From assembly GCA_022592445.1 (NCBI GenBank), contig JABYQR010000353.1:1-44641 (forward strand): DNA of 44,641 nucleotides. The letters are read 5' to 3'. Positions 10,965 through 23,301 of the stretch are shown one piece after another. A program made the position numbers and the translations under genes. Below the pieces are notes generated by a model. The model worked only from the letters and a program-made list of their open reading frames with translations, had not been told where the DNA came from and made no database searches. Position 1 is the first letter of the stretch. Every line of letters begins with the position of its first letter. Source of the stretch: Cytidiella melzeri (Eukaryota; Basidiomycota; Agaricomycetes; Polyporales; Irpicaceae).

Positions 10965-13317
10965 TCAATCAAATCTATAGTTCTGTACGACATCTGTCCA
11001 TATTTTGTAACAGTCTACCTCGGCGTTAAGGCGCGCTGCGAGTAGGAACGCGCCGCTGAGTTTCCTGCGTCATCAAATGCGTTAGCAGCTGCAGAATCGG
11101 AGGGAGACAAAGTACGCAGCGAACCTGTTAAGACTGTACGTTTCGCGAGGAGGAGGTGTCAGCCTATGCTGCACCATTATCGGTATTTGTGCTCGTATGT
11201 CAGCAGTGATTTGTGCCCAGTGCGAACCTGGCCCGAAAGTGAATGGCTGAGGGGTGCTTTCTCTGAACGGAGTGGCAAGCCCGCTCATTGACTTCACATG
11301 TGAGTCGAGCATCAGCTACGCATGCGGAAGAGACCATCGGGTCAGATAAGACGAATAGACGGGTTAATGATGTGGATTGACTTGCCTCGTTTTCTTGACC
11401 TGTCAGATATCCTACTTTCAAACTCCAGTCGATACACGCTTGTCTGTCGCCCGAAGCAGCCGCCTGCAGAAGACGAAGCCAGTTATTAATGAATTCCTTG
11501 GAATATTCGCGCGTCGCTCCGAAGTCAATCAACTCAATCTACAAATACTTCGTTGTGAACCAGGCATGGGGTATCAGAATTCAAAGCAAGTACCTGTCGT
11601 GTGTTTCCATTCCACAGGAAGTTTGTCCAGTTTGGATCCGTTTGCATGACCCTGAACACAAAGAGTTCCTTCAAGCACAGCTCGATGATAAGGGCGGCAA
11701 TCTGTAGAGACAATGTAAACCACATGCAGGCCAGCAAAGGAGCAAGATTCACGTTGTTCCTGTCCCTTTGGGACATTCTGTCAATCACCCTGCCACCGAC
11801 GCTAACCCCGCCAACGTGTTGCATCACTAGGACACGATCCGTGCTCCCATCCCAGACCCAAGGAACCTTGAAGCGAGGATCTTTCCCCAGGAACGACGGA
11901 GACCCGAACTTGCGGAGAAAGATAGCTTCGCGAGCATAATCACATTCGTCTGCCAGCTCCTCCTTCATGACCTAATGATTCAAAAGTCAGTATACCACGG
12001 AACAGGAATTATACCTTGCGTCGTACCTGTATCGTGCGGTCAAGGAACAAGCCCTTGGGAAGGAGTCTTCCCGCTGTCAGAAGCAGTTTGATGTAGCTCA
12101 AGTCACTGGCGATCGAATTGACGATGTTTGGAAACTGAACCTTGACAGCCACAGGTTCTGCCTTGCCAGATGGCGATGCGTGCGGAGAAAGGACAGCAGA
12201 GTGCACTTGTCCGATGGAGGCAGCTGCAAAGGGCACTCGGTCGAAAGATGCAAAATTCTCTGACCACGAAGGGCCGAGGGCTGAGCGCATTACTTGCTGT
12301 AAACATTCTTTCAGAACCTGCATCCCAGAAAAGGAGGATCAAGGGTCACCTCCATTTGCCAATCAGGCATGTAGTGTGCACTGTCCTGCACTCTTCTGAA
12401 AATGTCCTCTATCTCTGGAGGAAGAGCGTGGCTGTCTGGCATGTCAAAGAAGGTAAGTTGTTTACACAAGCGACAGCAAGAAAAAACGGACCTTGAATGC
12501 TCATGAATTGGCCGAGTTTTAAAGCTGCCCCGCGCATTTTAGTAAGTTTGGAGACGAGTCGTTTGACATTTGCCTCAGTCATAACTACGGACGACGGACT
12601 CTCCTCCGACTGTGTCGAACGTCTGATCATTTCGGACGCTGCCCCGTAACCCAAGGAAGCAGCCAGACCTAAATTTTGGCATAAATAACACTTTCATGAA
12701 TCAGTTTTGAATAGCGTGCCTCCGTAGTGAAAAAAGCGGCCAATGCGAGAAGCTGGCACCTTCGACGATTGAAGTTTTCTCACAGCGGTCGTTTCAGGCG
12801 GCGCTGGGGCTGTGACAAATGGCTCAGGAGGGGCGGTGATGGCCTCATCGTTGACTTGGTGGGCCGCCACCGAGCCTGTCATCGATACCGGATCCTCACA
12901 AGCTGCGGCTGAGCGCGACCCCACATCGGAAATCGGAGTTTCGGGCACCGACAAAAGGCTCGCTGGTGCGGAATGCGTCAACTGCAAGTCCTGTTTCTGT
13001 GTATCTCCGAGGACCACCGGCGGCTGCTCTGTCTCCACGACTCGAGGTGGGTCCACAGTAGGATGTATGGAATGGCCAGCATGGTTTATTGTAAACACGG
13101 GTTTCGGCGAAGTATGTGTCATCTGTGTGGTCGACTGCAATGACAGCTTGTCAAGTACTTCGTCAGCATGCCGCTTAGCGGTAGGCTTGCGCTGACGAGG
13201 CAGTAAATCCGGTACTCTTGCATCTACTTGTGCTGCTCTGATACGCGCTGCATTACCTAGAATATCTGCGAGGGTTGAAGCAGCGCATAGCCAGTTGTAA
13301 GCTGGCCCCGGTGGCAT
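10965..13317 (-). CDS. COQ8: COQ8/ABC1 family atypical kinase (coenzyme Q biosynthesis)
   Basis: Nine exons (13317-12720, 12668-12492, 12435-12350, 12317-12027, 11971-11753, 11701-11594, 11538-11386, 11315-11125, 11064-10965) give 640 residues. Residues 1-195 are low-complexity and probably include a mitochondrial targeting sequence. The conserved core follows: RFFHYGGLAASLGYGAASE, the signature KLGQ (residues 250-253), the alanine-rich AAASIGQVH loop, VAVKVQFP with the ATP-binding lysine, TDPNWTNF, and IDFGAT (metal-binding DFG). The C-terminus KLSGAFLLAARL is typical of the family. The protein supports assembly of the coenzyme Q synthesis complex in the mitochondrial inner membrane. Two introns start with GC (12719-12669 and 11385-11316); using GT there breaks the conserved reading. 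It converges with lectin A, with 240 bases between the stop codons. Confidence 0.95.
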
Positions 13318-13803
13318 GCTGGCGGGATATTGGTCAGCAATTTTTCTGCGTAAAATAAACTTCGCTGCCTACTTCTCGTTTCAAGACCGTAGCGCGGCAC
13401 AGTTTATTCAAATTGGGCTTAGCCTTCGTGTATACACGTTCACTTGAACCTCAAGTCGCTGTACAGCGCGCCGCTATCTGTGTGCGCGGTTCAGTATATG
13501 TAGTACTTGTACGAGATACGGGACGTTGAGCAAACCTTGGTTCAGTGCTGCGAATCCATGACTTGAAGTCGAACAAGTCAACGTCACAGTGAGCCGTCGG
13601 GTTCAAGGTTATTAGACGCACAGAAACCGCCGATCATCTGGCCCCGCCGCTTCCCAATTTGGCGACGAGCCACAGCATGCTCGTTCACAATCGCGACGTA
13701 TACTCGAGACTCTCAACGTCTGATGCATGTTTTTCGCTCTATAAATACAAGTGTGCTCAAGCTCCTGCATCGTGAGGCGAATACTACTTCTTTTGAGGAA
13801 TAC
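13318..13803. other. Intergenic region upstream of COQ8
   Basis: 486 bases between the epoxide hydrolase stop and the COQ8 start, both genes on the minus strand. It should carry the COQ8 promoter and the hydrolase terminator. I see no coding frame or clear TATA box. Confidence 0.5.
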
Positions 13804-15373
13804 TCAGAAATTCGCGCCAAAGTACTCTCTCAGATCTTCAACAAACTCGGCGGCGTTATCAAGTGCGGGAAAATGGCCGCCATGTTCATGTTCTGTTCAG
13901 ATGAGCGCTATCAAGTGAGCGGCGCTGTACAATCACTGACGATCAATGCACCAACCTTTGTAGAAAGCCAGGTTTCCATACGCCTCGAGAGGAGCCTTGG
14001 CCGAGCCGCCAACCTCGTATGGCTTGAACAAGAATACTACGTTTAGTACTTGCGTTTGAAGTGAAACGGTACTCACAAAAGATGAGAAACCAAATGATCG
14101 CGTCTTGACGGGCCATAAACCATCCTTTGGAGGCAGGTTTACCTCAGTACGCTGTTTGGAAGACTGGGTTGATGGAGGGATTTTAGCGCTGTGTCAGAAC
14201 GGAATGAAAAGGAACAGCGCACCTGGCTGTAAATAACGACAGAGCTGGCAAAACATCCGCTGAGAAAGTACAAGGCGACGGTGTCCAGGATGTCTTGCGG
14301 ATCCACGCGGTCTGGGTCTGACCAGCAATACAGCTTCTCGCCTATATACGATAGGATGGCCAAAGGGGACGATGCGATCGCTAGACCAATGGTAAACGGC
14401 TGTGGGTCATTAGCATTACTCTTACCAGCACTAGCTCTTGTAAACGCGACAAAGCACCTTAGTCGTCTGAATGACATTGTATCCGAACCCTGTGCTTGTG
14501 AACTCATCCCGCCTGGCAAGCACAAATTTTTCTATCTTCGAGAACTTGCTCTTGTCTGTGTCATCAGGGAGAAAGGAACGGAACATGTTGAAATGAACGG
14601 CAGCCATGGAGTCCGCGTATAGGCTGCTCATGATGCGCATGATTATTGCACCCTGAGACAAGGCAATGAGTCGAATCTTGATGTTCAATCAAGGTAAAAG
14701 CATACCCAGTCTCCCCCTTGGCCAACGTATTTCTTGTATCCAAGCCACTCGGTCATGAGTCCGTTCATGAGTTTAGCTGTATCGGTCAGGTTCCATCCGT
14801 CCCGTCTCGATATGGTGGACATGAAGTAACCCGGGAGAGACGGAGCAACGACATGAAAACTAGGAGGAAGTCGAGAGTTAATGCTAGCTTTCGAGGCTAT
14901 GGCAGTCACACTTACGCCGGGAGATCAGAGCTAGGCGGGTTTGTGAGTGGCTCGATGACCTTGCGAAAGTCAAGGAAGGTTCCTGCAGATGAAGTATCTT
15001 AGGAGATGCTGCCAAAGCTCTAATGCAGATACTTGCCAGGCCACCCGTGGATGATAAGCAAAGGGATAGCATCCGCCCGCTTGCTCTTCTGGTGCACAAA
15101 ATGAAGCTGTAGACTATCCTCCCCTGTGGTGTAGTCGACCATAAAGTTATTGAAGCTGTTAATCTCAGCCTCTACCCGTTCCCACTTCCACTCTGTCTCG
15201 AACTTTTGCTTCAAGAACAAGAGATAGTCGTAATCCATGCCGAGACTCCATGGAGCCTTCGCATCGATGGGTGCCTGGGATGGTATGGGTGCATGTTTGA
15301 GCATCGAGAGCATGTTCTGCACTGTATTCTCGTCATAGTGTACCGAAATCTGGCGCAAATTGGCAAAAGACAT
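13804..15373 (-). CDS. Epoxide hydrolase, EHN-domain type
   Basis: Eight exons (15373-15037, 14982-14916, 14859-14706, 14652-14458, 14399-14223, 14163-14077, 14022-13956, 13892-13804) give 390 residues. An N-terminal epoxide hydrolase region (ISVHYDENTVQNML ... WKWERVEAEIN) precedes an alpha/beta hydrolase core. The oxyanion motif HGWP is at residues 109-112, the nucleophile in GQGGDWGA is Asp185, and EHEHGGHF supplies the catalytic histidine near residue 368. This is the family of microsomal and juvenile-hormone-type epoxide hydrolases, which open epoxides to diols by an aspartyl ester. The substrate cannot be read from the sequence; lipid epoxides or xenobiotics are likely. Intron 1 is GC-AG (15036-14983), placed within HGWPGT. 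No transmembrane anchor is evident. Confidence 0.93.
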
Positions 15374-15684
15374 GGCGGATGAGAGAGAATCAGAATGGGT
15401 ACGATGATCGATCTCTCACCTTTTTACTACAAAAGAGACTCGGTGTCATTCTACGGCCATACGTCATACCGTGTTATGTTTGTCAGCGAAGGATAAAGTA
15501 CGCTAACCATTGAAATATTCGTAGCGACGTTGCAATCAATGATGCCTTGTGTGTAAGGAATGTGCATTATCAAGCCGCGTAAAACATGCGAATTGTTTGT
15601 AATAAAGTCCGTTGTGACATAGGCCTCGGGCGAACGCCACCCGGATGGCCCACTAGAATGAAAAGTGATGAAGTAGCAGCAGTT
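15374..15684. other. Intergenic region upstream of the epoxide hydrolase
   Basis: 311 bases between two minus-strand genes. No coding potential seen; it should hold the hydrolase promoter and the terminator of the secreted-protein gene. Confidence 0.45.
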
Positions 15685-17090
15685 TCACGCTTGTGCAACC
15701 GTGCCGAAATAAACGTTCTATGACATGTCGTTACTCAAAATGTCAAGGTAATGAACTGGCCGCGACTCACCACAGGTGTGAGGTCAGACGTGCCAAGCTG
15801 CGTCTCAAGGGCGTTCACATCTCCAGTGATGTACAGAATTCCACCATTAGCCACGAAATACATCGTTGGAGTACCTAGACGACATCAGATGCTTGGACCA
15901 AGGTGAATTGTATGTTAATACTCACTTCCGTCAGAGTTTACCCATTGGCAGGTTACAAGACCAGTATAGGGATCAATCACCCACTGCAAGTCAAGTACAT
16001 TAATACCACTCTAACATTGTGTGAGAAACTCCATCACGTACCACAGTCGTTTGCGTGTACCCAATAGCATACGTATCGTATACGTATGTAGAGGTTGAGG
16101 AATACGCAGGAGCTGCAGGGGCCGTTACTAACCGCACAATCACAAAGGGATCACCGACTTACTACTAGCCCTACTATTCTGCGCCTCAGCGTGATAAGTA
16201 TTACTTGCGTAAATATTTAGCATTTCAGTAGTCTCAAAGTGCACAGCGCGACGTACCCAGGTCCAAATTGTGGTTGTGTGTCGGATCTTATGGCGACAGG
16301 GCTGAGACGATATGGCTAAGAAGTGATGTCAAAAGTTGTTTGCTTAAAAGAAAGCATCTGAGCTTACTGTTGGAGCGTAGTTCAACTCTACCGGTGTGCC
16401 CGGTGTGGCAGGTACAGTGTAAGAGTACGTCCACCCCGCTCCTGCGGCGTAACCGTACGCGCCCACGTTGCCAATGAAAGCGCCCGTAGAAGCTGAGTAA
16501 ATACCAACGTATCCGCTGACACTGCATGCACATGAGCGCGATGCGATGAGAACGCGCATGACATAGTGCTTACACTGTGCCCGGTGCTGCCGTGGTGGGT
16601 GTAGGAGTAGCTGAAGAGCTGGTCGAGGTGCTGATATCTGAGGAAGTAGATGAAGACGAAGATGTAGTGGATGCAGCTGAAGACAAGGAATCGGATGAGC
16701 TGGACGTGAACGTGGCGGATGCAGAGCTGGAGGTCGATTCTGAGCTACTCGCCGCGGTAGAGCTATCAGTGATGGATGTAGAGCTAGAAGTCGAGTCTGC
16801 GCTACTCGTCCCGGTGGAACTGGCAGTGTCCGAGTCAGTTACGGTTGCGGATGGATTGACGTCGCGAGCCACGTCTACCAAAGAAATTATGAGAAAGCAG
16901 GTCAAAGTGGCCACGGCGCAGTGGACGCACTCATGTCCGGGTGGAAGAGCCTCTTAGGATGTGCTGGAGGCAGACCGCGTGCAAGCCTATCGGCATTCGA
17001 GCCGTAACGCGCTTTTACTGCAGATGCATCGACTTGAAAGAGTGACAGAGCCAAGATGGCAAAAATGAGAGCTTGATGCAGGGAGTGCAT
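15685..17090 (-). CDS. Secreted Ser/Thr-rich protein with RLARGLPP motif
   Basis: Nine exons (17090-16931, 16874-16574, 16521-16368, 16315-16257, 16203-16163, 16127-16042, 15983-15926, 15874-15771, 15717-15685) give 331 residues. The ATG at 17090 was chosen because it opens a clear signal peptide (HQALIFAILALSLFQVDASA). Next comes NADRLARGLPPAHPKRLF, a motif frequent just after the signal peptide of secreted basidiomycete proteins, then about 90 residues of almost pure Ser/Thr/Ala, a likely O-mannosylated linker. The remaining domain has Gly/Tyr-rich beta-strand-like segments (VSGYVGIYSASTGAFIGNV; YYxVTGD-like ILYITGDVNAL). I know the architecture but not a function. It ends VYFGTVAQA, with no GPI signal, so free secretion or wall association is likely. 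Confidence 0.8.
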
Positions 17091-17610
17091 GGCGAGCGCG
17101 ACCAGGAGGACTGAGAGAGTAGGAAAGGCGAGCTTGCAGTGGAAAAAAAACAGCATGTGGACGGTTAAGTACTTACTCTGTCTTGTCGGATCACTCATTT
17201 TTAGTGTGTCTTGCCCTAATTTACGTGGACCTCGAGCGATCCACGACGGGGGCTCGGATTTTATTGAACCGTTGTCGGCTTACCACAAACAACGGGTATT
17301 GGCAGCCATCCAGCTGTGTGCATGCACGCAGAGCAAACTGTAACACAACAGCGAAGGGTAATTGCATTTTACAGCCTTGTCCGAGACTCTTTCGAGAGGA
17401 TTGCACCCGTTGCACTTGCACTGCACGGCGGATTGCACTAGTGTCTAGCGCCAGTAAGGTTGATTCCGCGATATGTGGGGACAGATTAATCGACTGGCGG
17501 TGTCGATCACCTCAATTGCTCGAGGAATAGGTGGCGTTGCCTCGACTTCATATACAAGTAAATACAGTAGTTCGAAAGAAGAAAGCCTTGCCTTGAGCTC
17601 AGACGAGAGA
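17091..17610. other. Intergenic region upstream of the secreted-protein gene
   Basis: 520 bases between two minus-strand genes. No gene supported. A GC-rich stretch with repeated TTGCA/TGCAC words (17310-17440) is visible, of unknown meaning. Confidence 0.45.
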
Positions 17611-18616
17611 TCAATTAGTCGGCAGCTGCAGCAAGATAGCTCTAATGGAGAGCACTTAGCGGACCTCAAGCCACGATATATCACAACACGCACCTCTCTA
17701 TCCACTAAGAACTCCATGTATGCCAAGGCCACGGCGATATAGAAGCTCGGATGAACTCCCAAGTCCTTTTCTTGCTGCGCGTCCATCTCCAGGATGCCGT
17801 AGGTAGAGCCAACCTTCCACACAGGCGTTTTATCATGATACGTCAGTAATGGCGTCGGTATTGGCGCGACAGCTGGCTCCGAGCCAGACGCAGTAGGGGT
17901 GACGGACGGTATAGGAGAAAGTGTGAAGGAAGATGAGTGAGACGGAGCAGAGTTCTTCAAGGCGGACATCATACGCGCAAATACTGAAAGTTCTTTCTGC
18001 TCCGGTATATGCGCGCGGGAATGTGGGGTAAGGACGAAGGTTGTGATCTGCTGTGCCTGCTGAGGAATTTCTGCTAGTTTTTCGTGTACCAAGCGCGGCG
18101 ATGGAGGCAAGACGCGCACGGCGGCATTCATCGGTGGTGTCGGGGGATACGAATGGACTGTTGGCTCGCCAGTCAACGTCGTGTCCGAGTCTGACGACTT
18201 GCGACGGGAGGAACTGGGGCTAGCAGCGATCGACGAAGGAATGTTTGTTCGACATGAGAATGTCAGAGCTGCTTCGCTACAGTAAGGGGACACTGAAGGT
18301 AGAGGGGAGAGAGTAACATAAGAACCGGGCGGGAAGGAAGGTGCTCTGAGTCGAATGTACCAGCCATGCACTGGTTTATGGATTGTCCAATGAATGGAAG
18401 ACGACGCATTATCCTACAGCCAGAATAAGTATTGAAGGAGGAAATTGCAGGAGATACGCCTGACTTACTACCACGTTTTCCACAATCTCATCTTCGGCCA
18501 AATATCGCTCCTAGAAAGGCAATGCGTGACGCAAGCTACGGTGCAGACAAAGTTGGTATGCGTGCCTTGTACCATAGAACCTTATCCGTGCCCTCCAGCT
18601 GGACGTTTACTCTCAT
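17611..18616 (-). CDS. Uncharacterised basidiomycete protein
   Basis: The secure part is exon 18413-17694 plus exons 18510-18469 (upstream) and 17625-17611 (terminal), all in one frame. The segment ERYLAEDEIVENVV, DNASSSIHWTIHKP, then GWYIRLRAPSFPPGS resembles a conserved hypothetical family of Agaricomycetes that I remember only as unnamed. After it comes about 100 residues of low-complexity Ser/Pro-rich sequence, and a second conserved stretch, PVWKVGSTYGILEMD ... HPSFYIAVALAYMEFLVDRE, near the end. With a first exon at 18616-18581 the protein has 270 residues, but that exon and its weak donor are uncertain, and the true start could differ. No signal peptide or catalytic motif is visible. 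No function is proposed. It is divergent from the kinase gene. Confidence 0.65.
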
Positions 18617-19157
18617 ATCAGAAAGTACGTCTGAGCTGTGTAAGGATATCATTCACAAGACATTCCTTCAGCTTTCGATGATATACTTACTTACCTCTGT
18701 ACGGTATAGCGTACTAGACTATCGCTGGTAGCATGTTCTCTAGCATGCATCTGTGATAGAAGTAATCGTGTTATCAGAAAGCAGTCTGTGCAACTTTGCC
18801 ACAGTGCAAGTCGAGTGACGGTCGTGGCCAGTAAATGGGAGGCATACAGCGCTTAGTCGTCCTAGGGAGCCAGATTAGTCAGCTTGCTTTCCTAATCGGG
18901 GAGCATGTGCCATCACGACGTTTGTGGTTTGTTTCTTGCCCTCATCCTGCACCGTCCACTCGACGCTGCTGCCTCAGCATCGGCAGTGAGAGGCTAACAA
19001 CGAACCTGCTGCTGTATAGGATCTTCAGGTTTCAATGTTTCTCGAACAATTCGCCCTTTGTCCTGCTGAACCGTTGCTCTTATAGATTGTAACTGCCGCC
19101 TGGTTACCACGTCTTTATCCCCAGCTTTCAACCATCTTAGCTCATCTGTAACTCGCC
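18617..19157. other. Divergent promoter region
   Basis: About 540 bases between the minus-strand unknown gene and the plus-strand kinase. A pyrimidine-rich stretch precedes the kinase ATG (19100-19157), as is common in fungal promoters and leaders. Short frames here are not convincing. Confidence 0.5.
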
Positions 19158-22100
19158 ATGGACCCGTTCACCGCGAATCTCCAAGTGCCTGACACGAGTA
19201 CTGGTCCCTCTCGTGCGCCGCGGCCATCTTCTGTACAACCCACGACTTCCCCTTCCGCCTCAACAAACAGCAGGAAGCGTGTCTCGCACTCTGTAGTCAC
19301 CGGCAGGGAACATCAAGATGACCAGCCAACCTACCGCGACGTATACGCTCATCCAGCCGCGGTTGAGTACGCTATGTCTCATCCCAAAAGGACCATTCCT
19401 AAGTTCGGCCCGTACCTGTTGCTGAGGACATTGGGCGAAGGCGAGTTCGGAAAGGTGAAATTGGGGCTGCACATGCAATGGGGTGAAGAGGTGGCAGTCA
19501 AGTTGATGCGTCGTGGTAACATCGACACGTCGGTGAGGATGAGTAAAGTCGAGCGTGAAATCGAAGTGCTGCGGGTGCGTGTGCTGGATGTTGAAACCGA
19601 GGACAGTTGCTAATACACTTGCTAGTCGCTCAAACATCCAAATATCGTGCGTCTTTACGATGTTATCGAGACGGACAAGTACATCGGCATCATTCTGGAG
19701 TATGCGTCCGGCGGCGAACTGTTCGATCATATCCTTGCACATCGATACTTGCGAGAGAGGGACGCGTGCAAGTTGTTCTGCCAGCTGATTTCGGGCGTTT
19801 GGTACATACACCAGAAGAAAATTGTTCACCGTGATCTCAAGTTGGAGAACCTGCTTCTTGACCGCAATCGCAATGTCATCATCACCGACTTTGGGTTCGC
19901 CAACCGATTCGAGCACCGCTCGGACGACCTCATGCAAACCAGCTGCGGCTCACCTTGCTACGCAGCTCCCGAGCTCGTTATATCGGATGGTCTTTACGTT
20001 GGCTCGGCGGTAGACATCTGGTCTTGCGGCGTCATTCTCTACGCTATGCTAGCGGGTTATCTTCCCTTCGACGACGATCCTGCCAACCCAGACGGTGATA
20101 ACATCAATCTACTCTACAAGTATATCGTCAACACTCCTCTCTCCTTCCCGGAGTACATATCCGCCGAGGCTCGGGACCTTCTCGCCAAGATGCTCGTTCC
20201 TGACCCCACCCGTCGTGCCGATTTACAAGCAATTATGACGCATCGCTGGCTTGCACCGTATGCCCATATCTTCTCCAAGACCGTAGACGACCTCGAGCAG
20301 GCGGCCATGGAACAACATCACCAGAAGCGACTCGCGTATCAAAAACAAATGAAGCAGGCTGCTGTCGATGCCGGTGCGAATAAGATGACGCGAAGCCAGA
20401 GTGCTGCTATCAACGGTGCTTCCCATCACGCCTCAAGGAGCCATCGAGGACAGCCCGAGTATCTGTACGAGACCTCTGGTGATCAGTCAGTTTATTCGAC
20501 TTCATCGCCTGTGTCTGGGCGCAGAGGTGTTGCTTCCGCTATCGTGCTCCCCACTTCGCCCGCCCTGTCTGTGGACGATGATCCTTTTGCGCCGACACCT
20601 ACACACGATGTACCGCCCACGTCACTCGTTACTGGCTCAGCGCCGTTGGCTCATGTCAATGGCCGTGATGTAGAATCTCGTACGCGCAAAGGCAGCGAGA
20701 GCAGAATTCCTGCACCGAGCAATGTTGCACCGGTCAAAATGTCTCCTGATTCCAAGAAGAAAGACGCCTTCAGGCACACCATACAGGTCGAATATGGCGA
20801 GTCAGATAGTCAACCTCGACAACCGGAGCCCGCGCAGGCCACTTTCCAGCGGTCGCCATCCACACGTGCACCTGAACGGAATGGTGTACCGGAACGCCGG
20901 ACCAGTACGAGAAAGCCTGCCCCAGAAACAGACGCAGTCATCTCTAAGCCATTGCCCATCACGCCCGTCGGTTCGTCACACAAAGAGCTTGCTCCGGAGA
21001 GACTGCAGTCTCCGAGTAAGGCGGAGCTTGCAGAAGCCGTTGTGTCTATCGAGGTCACCAGCCCTCCCGCGTCCTCGCCGCCTGCAGAAGAGAAGAGCTC
21101 TCATACGCAGACAGGAACGACGTCCTCGGCTGGATCCGGGTCGTCGTCGCGCGGTCGGCACAAGCGAGGAATGTCTCTCGACAAGATGGGCATCTCGAAG
21201 ATATTTGGCACCGGCGCCGATGCGCAGACGTCCACCACCACTGGCGTGGTTTCCCGCACACCGTCTCGAAAGTCATCGCCTCTCCGTTCTTCCTCCAGAG
21301 ATACCATTACTGCTCCCAATGCAACTGTCAACAAGCGTCCGTCCACGCTGCAGGTTCCTGTGTCTCCCGCGCAGCCAAGCGCCGATCAGTCCTTGCTTAG
21401 CGCTGATTCGGTGGCTAGTGCGAAGAAGACGAGGCGTAACACTCTCAATAACATAGTGGAACCTTTCCGTACTTCGCTCAGACAGCGTACGAAGGGTCGG
21501 GTTGTCACAGATATACCAATAACCCAAGAACAAGCGTCTTTGAGTGAGAAACAGCGAACTCCTATCACTGTCGTCCCTGCTGCAAATACCGAAGTATCCA
21601 GCAACGATCGCGTATTGCCGGGCACGCCTTTCACCGCGAGGCCGGATATTGGCGCCGTTCCAGCGTCGACTGTGAAAGCGAATAAGGTCATGTTGTGGTT
21701 CAGATCGAAGAGCAAGGGCAGGGGACCTGTGGACCTTCCCGACGAGCCAGAGAAGTCGTTGGAGATGCCCAAAGCTCAGCCCATCATGTCTGGCCCCTCC
21801 GCTCCTAATATGTCTGCAAGCACCGTTAGCCACGGCGTCACCCCCACCTCAGACAGGAACAGCCGGTCTCCTTGGTCAGCGCATCCTCTCCGCTCGGCGT
21901 CAGAAACGCCAGCTGCAGAGCGAAGCTTTGCTGCGAGCGTATTGGGTCGCGTAGGTGGACAGCCTGTGGTCGTCCCGAAAGGAAACATACGCATTCACCA
22001 AGGCGCTGTGGATCAGACAACTATCACAACAAATCCTCCGCCGGAAGTCATGAAGCATGTCAAGAAAGTTCTGGAAGACATGGGCATGGAGATCCAGGTC

Positions 22101-22710
22101 GAAGGCGACTACAAGTATCGCTGTGTCAGGCCCAAGCGCAGAAAAGCTGTAGGAGCTGGAACGCAAACGGTCAATGGCCTCACCGCGTTCGCAATGGCAG
22201 GTTCTGCTGCTTCCAATGGCGTAAGTTAGTTCTCCACTACATATCATCCTGTTTTGCTGAAGTGTGGTAGGTTGACAAGCGTGGACTTCCGGCACCTTCC
22301 CAGTCCCACAACTCTTTTGGTGCTTCCACGGGTGGCATGTTGCGAGGCTTGCTCATGCGTCGACAATCGTCTCAAGTATCTAGCATGACTCATCCTGAAC
22401 CTGAAAGTCCAGAAGCAGTAATGGCGGCGGCGGCTCCTGTTGTGGATGCTCCTGCAGCGGTCACGGGTGAACCTATATATGGAAACACTTCACAAGATCA
22501 AGGCGATGAAGTTCGCTTCTACGTTGAGCTGACGCGTCTTGACCGATTGGACGACACGTACAGTCTCGACATCCGACGAATGAAAGGAAATTTGAGGAGT
22601 TACAAGTTCCTTTACGAAACCTTGCGGGAGTAAGTCTGCGAGTCTCAGGTGGCTGTAGACTTTGTGCTGATCAAGTTATCCATATTAGACGTGCTGATCT
22701 TCAACGATGA
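19158..22710 (+). CDS. Kin4-like Ser/Thr kinase with C-terminal KA1 domain
   Basis: Four exons (19158-19574, 19626-22220, 22271-22629, 22689-22710) give 1130 residues. The kinase domain runs from about residue 84 to 350: GEGEFGKV glycine loop, ATP lysine in VAVK (115), HRDLKLEN (207-214), DFG (227-229), and the activation segment TSCGSPCYAAPE. The stretch LAGYLPFDDDPANPDGDNIN with INLLYKYIVNTPL is characteristic of the fungal Kin4/CAMKL group rather than Snf1 or Kin1. About 600 residues of Ser/Pro-rich, probably disordered sequence follow. The end (VMKHVKKVLEDMGMEI ... KYRCVRPKRRK ... VRFYVELTRLDRLDDTYSLDIRRMKG) reads as a KA1 domain that binds acidic membranes. In yeast, Kin4 acts in the spindle position checkpoint; a conserved role is inferred, not shown. 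Confidence 0.9.
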
Positions 22711-23301
22711 TTCTGCTGACTTTTCAGCTTACTCTGCTGTTTCGTTGCGACGTATTCAGAAGGCTCTCTCACTACTATACCATCATAATTCAAGGTCCCT
22801 GTGCAATGCATTCATCGGCTCTCTGGTCCATCGGTCTCGCAGTCTGTTCTCTCAAGTCGCTTGTACTCTATACACATGTCCGCCTGAAGTCATTATTCTA
22901 TTTCTACCTTAGCTTGACTGTCCCAAGTTTTTGTCCTGAGTTGATCGTCTGAGTAGCTTCTGAATCTGCCGGGAGGGACGTTCGTACAATTGTCATCGCG
23001 CAACGAACACTGCATGTATCATACTCAGTTTTGGTTAGGATTATTTTGACGACTGTCTTACGACGCCATCTCTGACCTGAGCTTGTCTTGTCTCTTCTCC
23101 TGCTAACTTGAGAACTTGAATCCGAAATTGCCCTGCCTGTGTCCACTGTCATGGGCGCGTCAGCATCACCTGACCGATCTATCGGGCCACGTGTACCTCA
23201 AATCCAACCTCAAACCAGTTGCGGCAACTGTTGAAACTCTCAACTACACCCTCAACTTGCCAGCCACCTCCGACCCTTCCTTACTACCACGTCGTATCAG
23301 C
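22711..23301. other. Intergenic region upstream of UBE2S
   Basis: 591 bases between two plus-strand genes. A frame covering 23116-23304 runs into the UBE2S start but shows no family features and is better read as leader. No repeats or RNA genes seen. Confidence 0.45.

Noticed and set aside
19260..22295. Long minus-strand open frames inside the kinase gene
   Set aside because: They are complementary shadows of the GC-rich kinase coding sequence and carry no recognisable motif.
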